A stretch of 64,000 bases of DNA from Coriaria nepalensis (GCA_027186245.1 CP114493.1:4285501-4349500); one strand, 5' to 3'. Shown: positions 24,905 to 36,699, counted from the stretch's first letter. Numbers and translations: made by a program. Notes: generated by a model from the letters alone, not told the origin.

Positions 24905-26010
24905 ATAGCGGGTGAATAGCAAAATATCCGCTCCACTATCCACATATCCATTTTTCTATTTAACAGAATAGATATCTGCTTACTTCAATAAATCTTCTTA
25001 ATTATATGTTTGCTATCCCCTCTGCAAAAAAAGCAGCGGCGGATATCCGCTCCACAAATTTTTTTAAAATCTATATATAACTAAAAATGGTTAACTATTT
25101 TATTAGTGTTATTTTGTTTAAAATACGTTACTTTTTAGAAAAACAATAGTTCTGCAAAAAAGAAAAAAAAATTGAAATCTTAGTTTGGAATTTACTGTTG
25201 GTATAAAATAGAAGGGAAAGTGGACTTAAATTAATCCACATGAATCTGAGATTAATCTTGTTGTCTATCTAGCAGATGCGTTTGAATCCGGCAGCAGCAG
25301 AGTCGACTATTTTGTCACTAGGCCAATCTCCTCAACCATACAAGGCATGCCAATTCGTCCTCGATAAGTTAAATTACTAATTTGTCAGGAACTAGCTGTT
25401 TGAATTTTAGATTCTTAAGATAGAGGTTTGAAAACTTTATGCCTGAAAAGCACCATTGTTTCTAAAAATTAATCAAATTGCTCATGTCCGTGTGACTTGC
25501 AAGTAAGTTAGATCATGCGTAGAGACCAAGAGAATATATTGACTCTTTATGAAATCTTCTTATCATGGGGTTTATAACAATATCAGAAGACTTTCCTCAA
25601 ATGAAAGGTGGTTTCTAACTAGACCTGTGTTAACTACTTACAGCTATGTCATAAGTATAGATTTTGCAGCCCTTTTGTTTCCAGTATAAATTTAAGATTA
25701 TCAAGGTCTTTGGTTAGTCAATTACATATATGAGTTAGTTAGCAGAGAATTCATGTTTAGGGAACTTGATTGGTTAGCAAGTTACATATATTAGTCAATA
25801 TTGATGTCTGGTTATAAAACTACTTTTGAAGGCAGGCAAAAGTTTGAAACTGCAATTTTTTTTCTTGAAGCAGATATCCGCTCCGTCTATCCGCACGGAT
25901 ATAATGCGGAGCGGAGATCCCCATGCATATAATGTAGAGTAGATATCCTTATTGTGAATAATTTAAATATCCGTTATCCATTTTATAAAAGTAGATTTAT
26001 GAATATTTGT
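24905..26010. mobile_element. Possible non-autonomous element with repeated ATATCCGCTCC subterminal motifs
   Basis: ATATCCGCTCC occurs exactly at 24924-24934, 25043-25053 and 25874-25884, with inverted GCGGAGCGGA-type copies near 25906-25915. The outer ends are rich in GATATC, ATCCGC and ATCCATTTT motifs in partly inverted orientation. Such clustered subterminal motifs are typical of hAT-type non-autonomous elements. There is no transposase, and clean terminal repeats and target duplication were not resolved. Confidence 0.35.
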
Positions 26011-26019
26011 AGATAGTAG

Positions 26020-26809
26020 ATTTTATATTCAACTCTTATATGTTCATACGTTTACTGCGAATTAAATTTAGAGGTTTTGAGATTTAAAAACAATTAAAAG
26101 AGAAGTTGAATCAAGCTAAGGACTGTAGTAGATACAAAATCAGGACTGGATGATCAACTTCAGTCTTTAGATAGCAAATGAAAAGATTTAGGGTACTCGA
26201 TCTTTTTATTAGGTTTTTTTTTTCGTATTTTTTAGAAATAAGAAACGTCTAACAAAATAAATATATTAAATTAATAATTTCGTTATTTTTATTCTTTTCT
26301 TATTTAAATAAAATAAAAATAAGAGCTATTCATTTATTATAATTACAGTCTAAAAATATTGATCTTACTCACGTTATAGAACATTTAACATTTCGCTCCA
26401 TCCGATCGCAAAAACGAACTTTACTAGTTACGCATTTATTATTATTATCATTACACTTCTTACACTGCGCCTCAATATTAATTCTACGCCTGTGACAGGA
26501 TAAGAAATTAATCTTGCAGAAAAATGTTCTGATGCACAAAAAAGTTCCAATACCAACGGGAAGAAAAGTGACAAAAATAATTACCTGTCCCACCACTGAC
26601 AAGCAACGGTCGCTTCTCCAACTTTATTGCATTCCCAAGACAATTTTTGCACCCAATTTCAAATTAATTTTTTCATTAGAAGAAATGAAGCTCAGAAAAT
26701 ACTTAATAAGTGATTAAACAACAATCATTATGAGTAAATCATAGTAAGTAAATAATAAAATACAACAATCATTTTATTTTACACTGATGAAGTGCATCGT
26801 GAAATCAAC
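26020..26809. other. 3' flank of the MCTP17-like gene
   Basis: This holds the expected 3'UTR of the MCTP17-like gene. A 77-codon minus-strand frame at 26369-26602 is cysteine-rich after a hydrophobic start but has no family match I know, so it is not called as a gene. Confidence 0.4.
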
Positions 26810-29800
26810 CTATATAATCTGATCAGAAAGCGGCGGCAATCGTCTGAAAAAGTTGACCGGAACCGACGGCACATCGTCACGAAACCTCGGATGGCGTAAG
26901 TAATAAAATCCGGACCCTAACACCAAAACCTTCAACGGCACCATATAAAACACCAGCGAAGCTACCAAGCAAAATACCACAAATATCCCTGTTGCCCTTG
27001 GGTCCCGCCAACCGAACAACGCTTCCAAACGCTCTCCTTGTGCTGCCACATCACCCAACAGAGTCTGGGCCCTACCGGCTAGAGCCCTTAACCGATCGTA
27101 TCTAATACGAACTTGATCTGTCGATCGTGTGGTGGGAAACCCATCAAACTCTTCATCAAGCTCATCTGGACTTACTGCGTCCACATAGGATAGTCGTGGG
27201 TCCATGGCGAGTGAAATCCTATGGCGGTAACGAAATCTCAATGCAAGGATTAAGAAAGCGTACATGAAAATGGTGGGGAGCACTAGATGTGGACATAACA
27301 CAACCGCAGTTAATATCAAGTGCAATAAAATAGTGGTGGGTGGGTTGACCCACATGCGAATGCCTTCCAGCCAACGTGCTAGACACGCCACACGTGACAA
27401 ACAACCAGCCACTCTAAACCAATTCGCCTTGCTTCTCCTCATGCTCCACACGTGCATATCGGAATCCAACATGTATTGCACTACCTCTTGTCCTAATGCT
27501 GGTTCGGACCGAGACAGTCGAACCGTAACGATACGCATTGCCATGTGGCGCAGGATATCCTGTTGTGCAGGGCCCAATGGGCGCACATAATGCATTCTTG
27601 GAAGCATGGGCATAGTGTAGGCCTGGATCAAGGTAAGCCATGAGGGGCAAGTGAAACGTAAGGACATTTCTATCTCGCCCATTTTCTTGGCCCCACCGGG
27701 GAGTAAAACCGTAAGAGAATAAGAATTCATGTACACTCGGTTAGTGTCGAGTGTCGACAATCTTACCCGTATCTTTCCGACGCGTAAGTCTTTCCCTGGC
27801 TTTCCTGCTTCATCCTTCTTGTACCTTCCATTATCAAAGACGCCGATTGTGAGGACCGTGCATGGATCGTATACATCCCAAGTATATTGCTCGTTCCATC
27901 TCGGATTAAACCGATCCAAGATCGTCCGGGTTCGAACCCATTTCGGCCCATATTTGGCTACTACATATGAATCTGTTGTGCCACGTGTTCCGTCTTTGGT
28001 CTTGACAGGAAGTAAATTAGTGGCCCCACGGATCCCTACCTCAAGCAAACCAATTGGCGGTTTAGCTAACTGTTTAGCAGCAGCTCTACAATCACTAGTC
28101 ACGTGAGCGGATTCGTCTAGCACGTGATACCCACCTTCTAAACAAACTCGCACGTGGATTCTCCCAGTATACGGATGAGTCTCGTCTCCCACCAAGTTAA
28201 ACCATCTTGACTTAGGCTCTATACAATCGTCTGTCCGCCTTTCGATGCTTGCCACGTGTATATTAGTATGGCCCACAGGCTTCCCGCTGGCTACATCTTC
28301 AACCGTTAGAACGAGAAACGGCTCAAACGGCTCGGCTGCAATGAAAACCAAGTCTTCGTTCCAAGTGGGATTAGCCGAGCTGGACGAAGAAGATCCAATA
28401 GACGTCTTACTCGTCTTGAAAACTTGCGCGCCGAGTTGACCTTTGACATAAAGCTCCGGATTCCGAACCTTAGGCTCGGGTCCCAAAGCAATTTGCAAAT
28501 CCTGGGTTTGGATGACCGTTAACCTCATATACCATAGCTTCGGAGACAGATAGACCTTGGCTCGGGTCTCTGGTATAAGCCCGCCCGAATCTGATTGCCA
28601 AGCCTCCTGGAAGGCCTCGTCGGCTTGGGTTCCGAACCAAACAGCCAGCATGACGTCATTTCCAGGCGAGGTTTCGGATTCCAAAGTGTACCATTGTGGG
28701 GCTAGAGAACTATCAGGCGGTACTCTTTTTGGTACTTCCTGCAAATCGAAAGAAACTGTACCTAAACAACAACAATCAGTTTTCCGTTCAGAATTTTGTT
28801 TTTTAGTTTCTTCTGTCCAGACGGAAACTTCTAGAGAGGTGGAGTTCAAGCCTTCTTTATCAAACGCAAATACTTGATCCCAATCTTTATCGCTCTGGCT
28901 CTTCGTTTTAATGGAGTGAGTTCCGATCACGAGCTTTGCAGAAACAGAGGATCCTGATTCAGGCTTGACTCGCTTCGCCTTAACGACACGTACGTAGAGG
29001 AATGGCATACGGTCGACCAAATCGTGAGTACTACGGCTCCGATCGCTGGCTAAGGATCGAAGCTCTAAATCACTAACGGCGAGGGGAGGTGAAAGCTTAT
29101 CGGCCTCTGTCTTCTCCAGTTGCTTTGATTTCTCGGAAAGTGTGGGCTTCTCTGCCTCCGGCTGGGGCGGTGGAGGTGCCGCTGCCGCAGTCAAAGTTTC
29201 GTCTGGTTTTGGATTCTGGTCAGTAGGTTTTTCGTTTTCCTCTGCCTTGGCTTCCTCCTTGGGCTTATCTTCTTCTTTTTCTTTCTTCTCCTCCTCGACC
29301 TTGACTGTCTCTTCCTTCTTCTTTTCCTCCTCCTTCTGATTGTCCGCTGGCTTCTCTTCCGCTGCTGGAGAAGCCGTCGCCTCAGGTTTCTTATCTGATA
29401 CAGGGACGGCAATCGGCGGATCTTCATCAATGTAGTAAATCTTGAGGCCAAGCTCCCCCTTGATCTGCGAAAACACGCTTCGCTTTTCCAACGGATAGTA
29501 AATTAGGGTTTCAGATCCGGATTTAACAAATGTCGCACCGGAAACTTTAACTTTGCCGAGAAAGGTGCTCCTCTTTCCCGTTTTCTTGTCGTTGTACAGA
29601 TTGAACTCCAAAATATCTGAATTCATGGAATCTGTATCATGAACCAAGAACTCGAGCCTCTCGTCCCATTGAGGGTTAAGATCTCGGAATTTCGTCTTGG
29701 TTCGCCGCCGCTGACCGTCATAATCAACGATCGCGTAAGCGCTTGCTGTTCCCTGGCCGTCTTTTGGCATCAGATTCTTAGCGTTAGATACTTCTACAAT

Positions 29801-29830
29801 AAGTTTTCGTGCAGTACTGTTCTCTGCCAT
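26810..29830 (-). CDS. MCTP17-like: MCTP17-like multiple C2 domain and transmembrane region protein, 1006 aa, intronless
   Basis: MCTPs anchor in the ER and dock to the plasma membrane through C2 domains, notably at plasmodesmata. The start is the ATG at 29830 (MAEN...); the frame stays open a few codons upstream but without another ATG. C2A spans about residues 8-135 (NLMPKDGQGTASAY, FRDLNPQWDE). An acidic Lys/Glu/Pro-rich linker follows to about residue 265. C2B is about 275-400, C2C about 430-560 (KLWYMRLTVIQTQDL) and C2D about 600-740 (LEVGIRGATNLLPVK, YDPCTVLTIGVFDN). The C-terminal PRT_C region has one hydrophobic segment around ILLHLILTAVVLCPHLVLP and a second around GIFVVFCLVASLVFYMVPL. 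The protein ends FFRRLPPLSDQII, the invariant family ending. N-terminal wording and the lysine-rich linker agree with remembered Arabidopsis MCTP17 more than with QUIRKY or MCTP16. The gene is intact with no frameshift. Confidence 0.97.
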   Translation of the reverse strand: MAENSTARKLIVEVSNAKNLMPKDGQGTASAYAIVDYDGQRRRTKTKFRDLNPQWDERLEFLVHDTDSMNSDILEFNLYNDKKTGKRSTFLGKVKVSGATFVKSGSETLIYYPLEKRSVFSQIKGELGLKIYYIDEDPPIAVPVSDKKPEATASPAAEEKPADNQKEEEKKKEETVKVEEEKKEKEEDKPKEEAKAEENEKPTDQNPKPDETLTAAAAPPPPQPEAEKPTLSEKSKQLEKTEADKLSPPLAVSDLELRSLASDRSRSTHDLVDRMPFLYVRVVKAKRVKPESGSSVSAKLVIGTHSIKTKSQSDKDWDQVFAFDKEGLNSTSLEVSVWTEETKKQNSERKTDCCCLGTVSFDLQEVPKRVPPDSSLAPQWYTLESETSPGNDVMLAVWFGTQADEAFQEAWQSDSGGLIPETRAKVYLSPKLWYMRLTVIQTQDLQIALGPEPKVRNPELYVKGQLGAQVFKTSKTSIGSSSSSSANPTWNEDLVFIAAEPFEPFLVLTVEDVASGKPVGHTNIHVASIERRTDDCIEPKSRWFNLVGDETHPYTGRIHVRVCLEGGYHVLDESAHVTSDCRAAAKQLAKPPIGLLEVGIRGATNLLPVKTKDGTRGTTDSYVVAKYGPKWVRTRTILDRFNPRWNEQYTWDVYDPCTVLTIGVFDNGRYKKDEAGKPGKDLRVGKIRVRLSTLDTNRVYMNSYSLTVLLPGGAKKMGEIEMSLRFTCPSWLTLIQAYTMPMLPRMHYVRPLGPAQQDILRHMAMRIVTVRLSRSEPALGQEVVQYMLDSDMHVWSMRRSKANWFRVAGCLSRVACLARWLEGIRMWVNPPTTILLHLILTAVVLCPHLVLPTIFMYAFLILALRFRYRHRISLAMDPRLSYVDAVSPDELDEEFDGFPTTRSTDQVRIRYDRLRALAGRAQTLLGDVAAQGERLEALFGWRDPRATGIFVVFCLVASLVFYMVPLKVLVLGSGFYYLRHPRFRDDVPSVPVNFFRRLPPLSDQII

Positions 29831-30060
29831 TTTCTGCTTCAAAGCTCAAAATGGAATATGTGACGGAGAGTATGTGAGAAAGAGAGAATGCGATAAAGGG
29901 AAGGAGAGAGAATTTTGATTTTCTTTGATGAGCTTTTGAAACTTTTTTCCCGTTATGTTAGCTTTTTTGGGTGGTAACTGTGTGGAGGAAGCAATAAAAG
30001 GAGAAAGTGGGGGAGCGTGGACACGTCAGTAAGACACGTCAGACAATTCTCAACGTGGAG
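29831..30060 (-). promoter_or_regulatory. MCTP17-like leader and proximal promoter with paired ACGT elements
   Basis: The minus-strand leader is TC-rich (CTCTCTCC runs at about 29870-29925). Upstream, CTGACGTGT occurs twice, at 30021-30029 and 30034-30042, 13 bases apart. A third ACGT core (CCACGTTG) lies near 30051-30058. TGACGT/ACGTGT cores are bZIP-type binding sites. No TATA box is evident. Regulatory use is inference. Confidence 0.4.
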
Positions 30061-30099
30061 ATGCGTTGAAAGTCGCGCTTTCGTTTTGATGGTTTGTGG

Positions 30100-31075
30100 G
30101 GACAAGATCGTTGTGATTTTCAGATGATGTCTGAGCCACCTGAGAACCCATGCCTGTTGCAGTCTTACAGGCTACGTGGTCAGAAATTTAATCGAGAAAT
30201 TTATTATTTTAAGTACCATTTGGTATTTTGGTGTATATATATCTATAAAAATAAAATAACAGGTTTTATTTTTTTTCAATTTTTAAATTTTTAATAATTT
30301 AATTTTTATAAATTTATTCATATTTAATTTTGTGAGTTTTAGTTAAATAACTTAATGTTGAATAAAATTTTATGGAAATGATTTTATTTTCATTCATTTT
30401 GTTAAATGATTTTTTTTCTTTTATTATATATTCATATTTAATAAATTAAAAAACAATTTTTTTTTAATCCCTCACCCTTGTCATCTTTTTTTTCTCTAAT
30501 CCAAAAACAGATTACTATCAAACCTAAAAAATCAATGCCAAAAATATTGCCCAAACCAACGCTTTTCTCCTTCTAAAAACCTCAACTAAACAAATTGCCA
30601 CCTTGCTCCCTTTATTATGATTTGCTCTCATTGTTCCGATTTTTCATCGATTCTTCGTTAGATAAAAATGATCTATCTTTTATCGGAGAATAATTTTTTC
30701 CATTCAAACTTATAAAAATCAAGATTTTAGAGGTATATGTTCTTTTTTCTCGCTATTTTTACTTTTTTTTTAATGAGTATACACATGCCATGTTTGTTCT
30801 TTCAATTTTGGTCCTTTAATCTAAAAAATGAGAGGTTAATTTGCTTTTTCTCCTTCATTTGACGGAGATCTAGATTGGACCGTTATTACATTTAGACGAG
30901 ACCTGGATCAAAATTTCAGTCTAGGTTTAATTAGTCCGAAATTTTGAAATTTTTTCTTATCAAAATAATAATTGATCTCAAAGGGAGAAGTGTTATTCTC
31001 CCTTTTTAGTACATGCTTATTCGTCAGCAAATCCATTTCCCTACATGTGACATTGATTTTGAAAGGGAGAAGTGC
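30100..31075. other. AT-rich intergenic
   Basis: No gene or element was recognised. Poly-T and TTTAATTT tracts dominate. The stretch lies between the MCTP17-like promoter and the dead MULE. Confidence 0.4.
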
Positions 31076-31079
31076 TATT

Positions 31080-33370
31080 CATGTTCCAGAGTGACATTGA
31101 GTACCTGATGTTGGTAATGATCAAAATGAGAATTATGAGTTATAATGATGGTGGTGATGAATATCCAAATGACGGTCTGAATGTGGAGGGAAATGTTGTT
31201 GAGAATGAGGATAAGACAAAAGATGCGGAGGAAGATGAGATCTAAGATGATGGTGGTGGAAGAACGGAGGAAGAATGTGGTAATTATTTTTTATAGGTTG
31301 ACTACTTTGAGAGAGTAGTACTTACCTCAAATATACCTTATACTTTATTTTGCTCAAGAAGCTTCGGATCTGATATCGGTTCCTGACTTACCGCCACCTA
31401 TTTTGTCACAACCAGAAAATGAGATTGAAGATGAGAGCGATAATGAGCATGAATATATTTTTCCTATTGGTACTCAGCTCGCGGGGTTGAGTATTGATCG
31501 GGCTGAATACCGACTTTTTCTACAATAGAAACAATTTACTCCCGATTACTTCTTCTCAATTAAGTGAAAATGATTTTTATTGCACTTAATTATTCAAGTC
31601 AAAGAAGGAGCTAAAGATGAGTCTATAGATGCATGTGATTCGACAGAATTTTGAATTCAAAGTGAAGAAGTCGAGTAAGTCTGTATATGTTATCGGTTGT
31701 ATAGACCCAAATTGTAAGTAGATGCTCCATGGTACGGGAAAGAAAGATTGTTTCTTTTTCCAAATTCGAACTTATAAAGATTAACAGACATGTAACTTTG
31801 ACTACTTGCGTGAAAAACATTGGCAATTATCTACATCAGTAATTGAAACACATTTGATGAATAGTTTTAGTTGGAGCAATGATCCTAAGTTGAAAAGGAT
31901 TGAAATCTTAGCCCATAATGATCCCAAGATAAATATTATTTATTAGAAGACATGAAAGGAAAGGTCCATTGGACATGATCTAGTTCGGGATATGGCCGAG
32001 GAGAGCTATGCATGGTTGCCATGTTACTCTGCCGTGATGAAAGTAGTAAATCCGTCCGGAGACTGTAACTACATTTTTTAAGTATAGAGATGGAAGATTT
32101 CTTTATTATTTCTTGGTTTTTATGACATCCATTAAGGGGTTTTGGTTGATGTTAAAGGTTATTTATATCGATGAGATCTTTTTGAAGTGCAAGTACAAAA
32201 GCACGCTTCTTACTGCAACCATACATAGTGGTAACCATCAACTCTTTCCGATAGCATAGGTTATAATCGACTTGAATAACGAGGCATCATAGACTTGGTT
32301 CTTGACTTGGTTTTGAGAAAAAAATACATAATGCCCCCAATTTAGTCTTCGTTTCAGTTCGATCATAGAGTATCAAAAATGCTGTACAAAGTGTTTACCT
32401 GAATTTAAAATATAGTGCATGTATTTCACACATCGGGAAAAATATCAAATTGAGATTCAGGAATGGTAGAATGGTCTCTCTATTCAAAATGGCAACCAAA
32501 GCATATAAGCTACAAGAATTCAACAGATACTTCAATGAGATCAGAGTATCGCATTTTGGTATGGTAGCGTACCAGAAGGATATTGGTTTCAAATACCGGT
32601 TAAGAGCTCATTTCAAGGGTCTTAGATACAACATCATGAAAATTAATAGTTCTGAATTGCATAACACTGCACTAAAGGATGCGTATGAATATCCAACTGT
32701 AGCTTTGCTTGATAGTATTAGGAAGATGATGATGACTTGGTTTAATGCTCAGAGAAATGAAGCCAACCAACATACCAATTGATACACATCTAAGGTAGTG
32801 GAATTGGTCAAAAAAAGATATGATGAATCATTGATAATAAAGGGTGAGAGTTTGGATAGATGAACGTATGAAGTGAGTGACATAAGATGATACGAATGTT
32901 GTTAACTTAAGGGCAACTAGTTGCACATGTAGGACATTTGACCTGGATAAAATCTTGGTGTTGTAGCAGTTGTGCAGTCTAAATGTGTTAGTTTGTACTC
33001 ATTATGTTCACCATTACACTCCATTGAAAATTGGAGGGCCGCATATACAAAATTAATTTATCCTGTACCACTGACTAATGAGTGGAATTTTTCGGAAAGG
33101 GTCCGGTCAGTTGTGGTTTTACCTCCCACATGTGTTAATAGAGTGGAAGACTAAAAAACAATCATATACCTTCAATTGGAGAACAAACACGGAGAAAAAA
33201 AAAGTATGGTAATTTCAACAGTCTTGGACCTAATAGGAAAACTTGTTAGAATCCGGTTCCACCAGCTCTCATTGAAAACACTTCATGATGTTTTATTATG
33301 TGATGTTATGTTTATTGTAAGAAGAAGTTTTATATCAGAAAAGACTGTTACGGTTATTGTGTGATATTTT
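31080..33370 (+). pseudogene. Dead Mutator-like (MULE/MuDR) transposase
   Basis: Plus-strand frames with many stops carry the MULE order. An acidic N-terminal stretch comes first (about 31100-31280), then degenerate transposase blocks at about 32060-32400, including a VDG-T-type segment reading VDVKGYLYRWDLFEV. The best preserved open piece is at 32450-32782 (MATKAYKLQEFNRYFNEIR, RAHFKGLRYNIM, ALKDAYEYPTVALLDSIRK). A SWIM-zinc-finger end follows (SLYSLCSPLHSIENWRAAY, LIYPVPLTNEWNF, VVVLPPTCVNR; about 32960-33154). Frameshifts and stops rule out function. Terminal inverted repeats were not identified. Confidence 0.85.
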
Positions 33371-34955
33371 ATTATTGTAATAAGAACTATTGTGTTTCAT
33401 TTTTGTGTATTTTTCAAGTACTTTCACTCTACTTTTAATTTTTCCTTTTATTTATTTTATTTTTGCTACTTTCCTAATCCAGAATATTGGCTTCCATGAT
33501 TTCAGACTGTCACAGAACATAGCAAAAACATACCATAATGTTCCAATCCAAAATCATGATTTTTGAACACGGAAAAATTTCAGACTGAACAAAATAGTCT
33601 GAAATCTTGATCGACATATTTTTTGTCTATTTGTTTTTAGGTTTAGAGTTTAAGGTTTAACTTTAGGTTTTAATTATACGGTATAAAGTCTAAGTTTATG
33701 ATGCACCAAAATATTTATAACTATAATTATTTTTTATATTAAAACAGAAGTTTACAACATAATTTACCTTGTATCAGTACCTCCTCCACATACGTCGCAT
33801 CCTCTCAACAAGTTTGTTAGGGTAATTAGATCGGTTGTTTTCCCTTAGTGCCTACAACATGGAAAGTAAGACATAAGTTTTTGCTCAGTAAGTACAAACG
33901 TAACTCTCAAAATAATTATAGATAGAAATACATATGATGTATGAAACATATAATATTTAATAATCTTAAAACCTATATTCTTCGTAAAGATTATTACATG
34001 CTTCAATTTTACTCTTTCTTATACTTTTTTACCTTTTCTTTTATTGAGCCCTGTGTATATACCAACTGGGCGCACCAATGGAAATATGGGGGAGCGACCC
34101 GATCTGAACTTTCCTATAGTCTTTGCGTGCCTTGACATGTATTAGCATAATTTTAAAAAATCATTTCTTTTTTGGGCTTCAACCTTTCCTTCGAGAGGCT
34201 AGTATGACCCTAAACTATTACATCTAATTTCTTTTTATCTTCATATACCTCTTAATTTCTTAACATGAAATATGAGGTAAACTTTGCATGATTCTCTTGA
34301 GTATGGATGTTGTTGAAAATTTACTATAAGCAACAGTTGCAACAATTATAATACTTATAATCATTTCATGACTAAAAATAAAATAACAACGTGAACAACC
34401 ATGAAATCATTATAAGCAACTCATTGAGTTTCAAAAATAGTTTCCATGTTGTAGGTGAGGTTTGTACTTAGATTCTGTGTTTTTCCTAAAGGGTTTCGCA
34501 TAATTCCTGAACACTGGGTAAATTTGTTGCCTATCCAATTAAGAATTTAACTTAACTTAATAAAAGATTAACTTTTCATAAGCTTTTCTATTTAGTTAAC
34601 TTATCTCACTATCCATTTCTCATTTATTTTAAGGAATCTAGTTGCAAATATTTTCTTATTATAACTTGCTTGATTAAATGAATAATTGTTTTTCAAAGTT
34701 TTTCCTTGTAGATTATCATTTTTACCTTATGGTTCAAACCATTCTAGTTAACCCTTTAAAACATAATGTTTAAGCTAACCCTCTCTTAAGTACTTAATAG
34801 AGGTTTGGATTTTATCTCATAAACCATATTTTCTATTGATATGAAAATTTTCTCATATTTAGTTGTATGTGAATTCTATATAATTTTCACTCAAAATTCA
34901 ATCATTTACCACATCTTTTAATTCATTCATCCTAGTTGCATAGTTTCAATTTCCT
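33371..34955. other. Intergenic, no recognised gene
   Basis: Non-coding AT-rich DNA. Pieces near 33770-33890 and 34060-34140 are less AT-rich and look like retroelement leader or LTR debris, but I cannot assign a family. Confidence 0.3.
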
Positions 34956-35836
34956 TTCTGTTTGATTTTATGTTTCAATTATCTAGGTTTAAACCCTATT
35001 TCTAGCACATTAAATCAACTTTTCAGTTAAATAATTAATTCGATCATCTCCGTGATAAATTAACCTAAACCACCAAATCCACATTAGTCTGTAGCAAGGC
35101 ATATGGGCCAGTTGTGTAATGAGAAATTGAAAGATCCACACAAGAATGTGTAGTGACTATTATTGTACTAGATTGGTCTTCTAATCTATGCCATAGTCCC
35201 GATCCGTACTAGGGCATGGTTTAGACTAACAATATGAATTATGTGAGTTCTTATGCAACTTGGATAATAGATTTAAAGAAACTTTTTGCATATCATACTA
35301 CCTTGTGCAAGGATTTCTACATTACATTAAGACACATCCCTCATATGACTTTTCCTCTAATATAGAGGTGATGAATCCCATCGTATCACCCTACAGACTA
35401 CTTGTACAAGAACATATGCCCAATGGTTCATCTTATTAGTGACTTTTAAATAGAGTCACATATGTTAGATCATGATATCCTGTACATCAGTACTGTGGTG
35501 ATCTCAAGTCTGAGCATCATACGTACAGTAGGCACTTGACAAATCTCATAAACAGTCAATATTTATTACCATTGAGACTTTTCAAGTAATGACGTTCAAT
35601 GATTAAGTCTCTACTAATCACCTATATACACATCATGATATTCACTAATATCTATGATTATGAATAGTCTTTCTGAATTGTCATTATCCCATCATGACAA
35701 TCCTATGAATATGAATAGTTTGGATCTTAGACATTAAGCTACTTGGATCTTACTGATTGGGATCACTATCATGATTCCAAGCGCATATCTAAGATCTAGG
35801 AATCTATCACGTATGTCATTGAACAATATTCATACA

Positions 35837-36137
35837 TCAAATTTTTTTTATTCGACCGTCTTTTCTTTGACTTGCCTTGCGTTATATATTTTTCTTATTT
35901 TTCTTTTGTGCGATTCAAGAATAGTACCTAATTCCATAAATATATGGAGTTCCCCAAAAATGGGGGATTGGTCTATGGCCGATTCATTAACAACTATGAA
36001 TTTTCGCTCTTTTTTTTTTTAAAGAAAAAAAAGACGAGGTACCCTGAAATAGAAATAAATAATTGTTCCGATGGAACCTTATCTTCTACCTCTACCGGGG
36101 ATTGGCCGTTGATACACGATCCAATCCATTAATTTCA
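35837..36137. other. Unassigned insert in the LTR, left of the foldback element
   Basis: This piece has balanced composition and a minus-strand frame with a GTILESHKRKIRKIYNARQV-like reading, unlike the LTR on either side. It has the flavour of organellar or captured genic DNA, but I cannot place it in a specific plastid or nuclear gene and do not claim one. Confidence 0.25.
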
Positions 36138-36420
36138 TCACACCAATAGTGGTACTGAGCGGTCGAAGATTGATTTAAAAGGTAACCCAGCTGCCCCTTC
36201 CCCCTAGCCACCTACCTACTAGTGCTTGTAGCTCGATCGAAGGTCAATAGTGGGGTCCAATGGACTAACAGAAGTCATATGCATCTCGACATCTATTTTT
36301 CTGCAGGAACACACTCTTGACCTTTGATCGAGATACGAGCACAAGTAGGTAGGCAACTAGGGGGGAAAATGGGCTGCGTTTTACATCAATCTCTGCTGCT
36401 CAGTACCGCTATTGGTGTGA
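36138..36420. mobile_element. Foldback (long terminal inverted repeat) element, 283 bp
   Basis: The left arm, from 36138 (TCACACCAATAGTGGTACTG), and the right arm, ending at 36420 (CCGCTATTGGTGTGA), are inverted copies over about 113 bases each. The arms run 36138-36251 and 36308-36420 and leave a centre of roughly 55 bases. The arms share CTACCTACT, GTGCT(T/C)GTA and CTCGATC(G/A)AAGGTCAA, with some mismatches. This would fold into a long hairpin. It has no coding capacity, and no clear target duplication was found, so the transposon superfamily is unassigned. Confidence 0.75.
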
Positions 36421-36699
36421 GTTGTATGGTGGCCCACTATTGGCCAAACCACTTAGGCACTAGGTCTAATATGAGTAGGATCACCTAGCCATGCTTCATA
36501 ATTGGAAAACGAGCACCAATCACTTCCAACATAATGGCAATCAATATGATAGACTAAATGGTTATTTAAATGCAAAGTATTCATTTAGTTAATAACTTAT
36601 ATAAATCAAGACTGATTCACATAAGTAAATGACTGTATTAAGTCAAATCTGATTGGCTTGACGAACATTATACTTTTAATCTACCACTTACACTTTAGT

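Larger units (their letters stand above)
34960..36695 (-). mobile_element. LTR of a minus-strand Ty1/copia element, interrupted by a ~685-bp insertion
   Basis: 35270-35836 and 36522-36690 together align with 38040-38815, so this is one LTR split by foreign DNA. The break falls after ...CAATATTCATAC; sequence resumes at the block TTCCAACATAATGGCAATCA. Copia RNase H coding on the minus strand follows directly at 36700, making this the 3' LTR. The inserted DNA (about 35837-36521) holds the foldback element and an unassigned piece. Confidence 0.65.

Noticed and set aside
27264..28106. Open frames on the plus strand across the MCTP17-like gene
   Set aside because: They are antisense shadows of a long conserved coding exon, with no start context, splice sites or recognisable domains.
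29191..29451. Arg/Lys-rich frame in the MCTP17-like linker
   Set aside because: It is an out-of-frame reading of the GAA/AAG-rich linker codons.
35837..36137. Plastid DNA insertion
   Set aside because: The composition suggested it, but I could not match the reading to any specific plastid gene, so I leave it unassigned.
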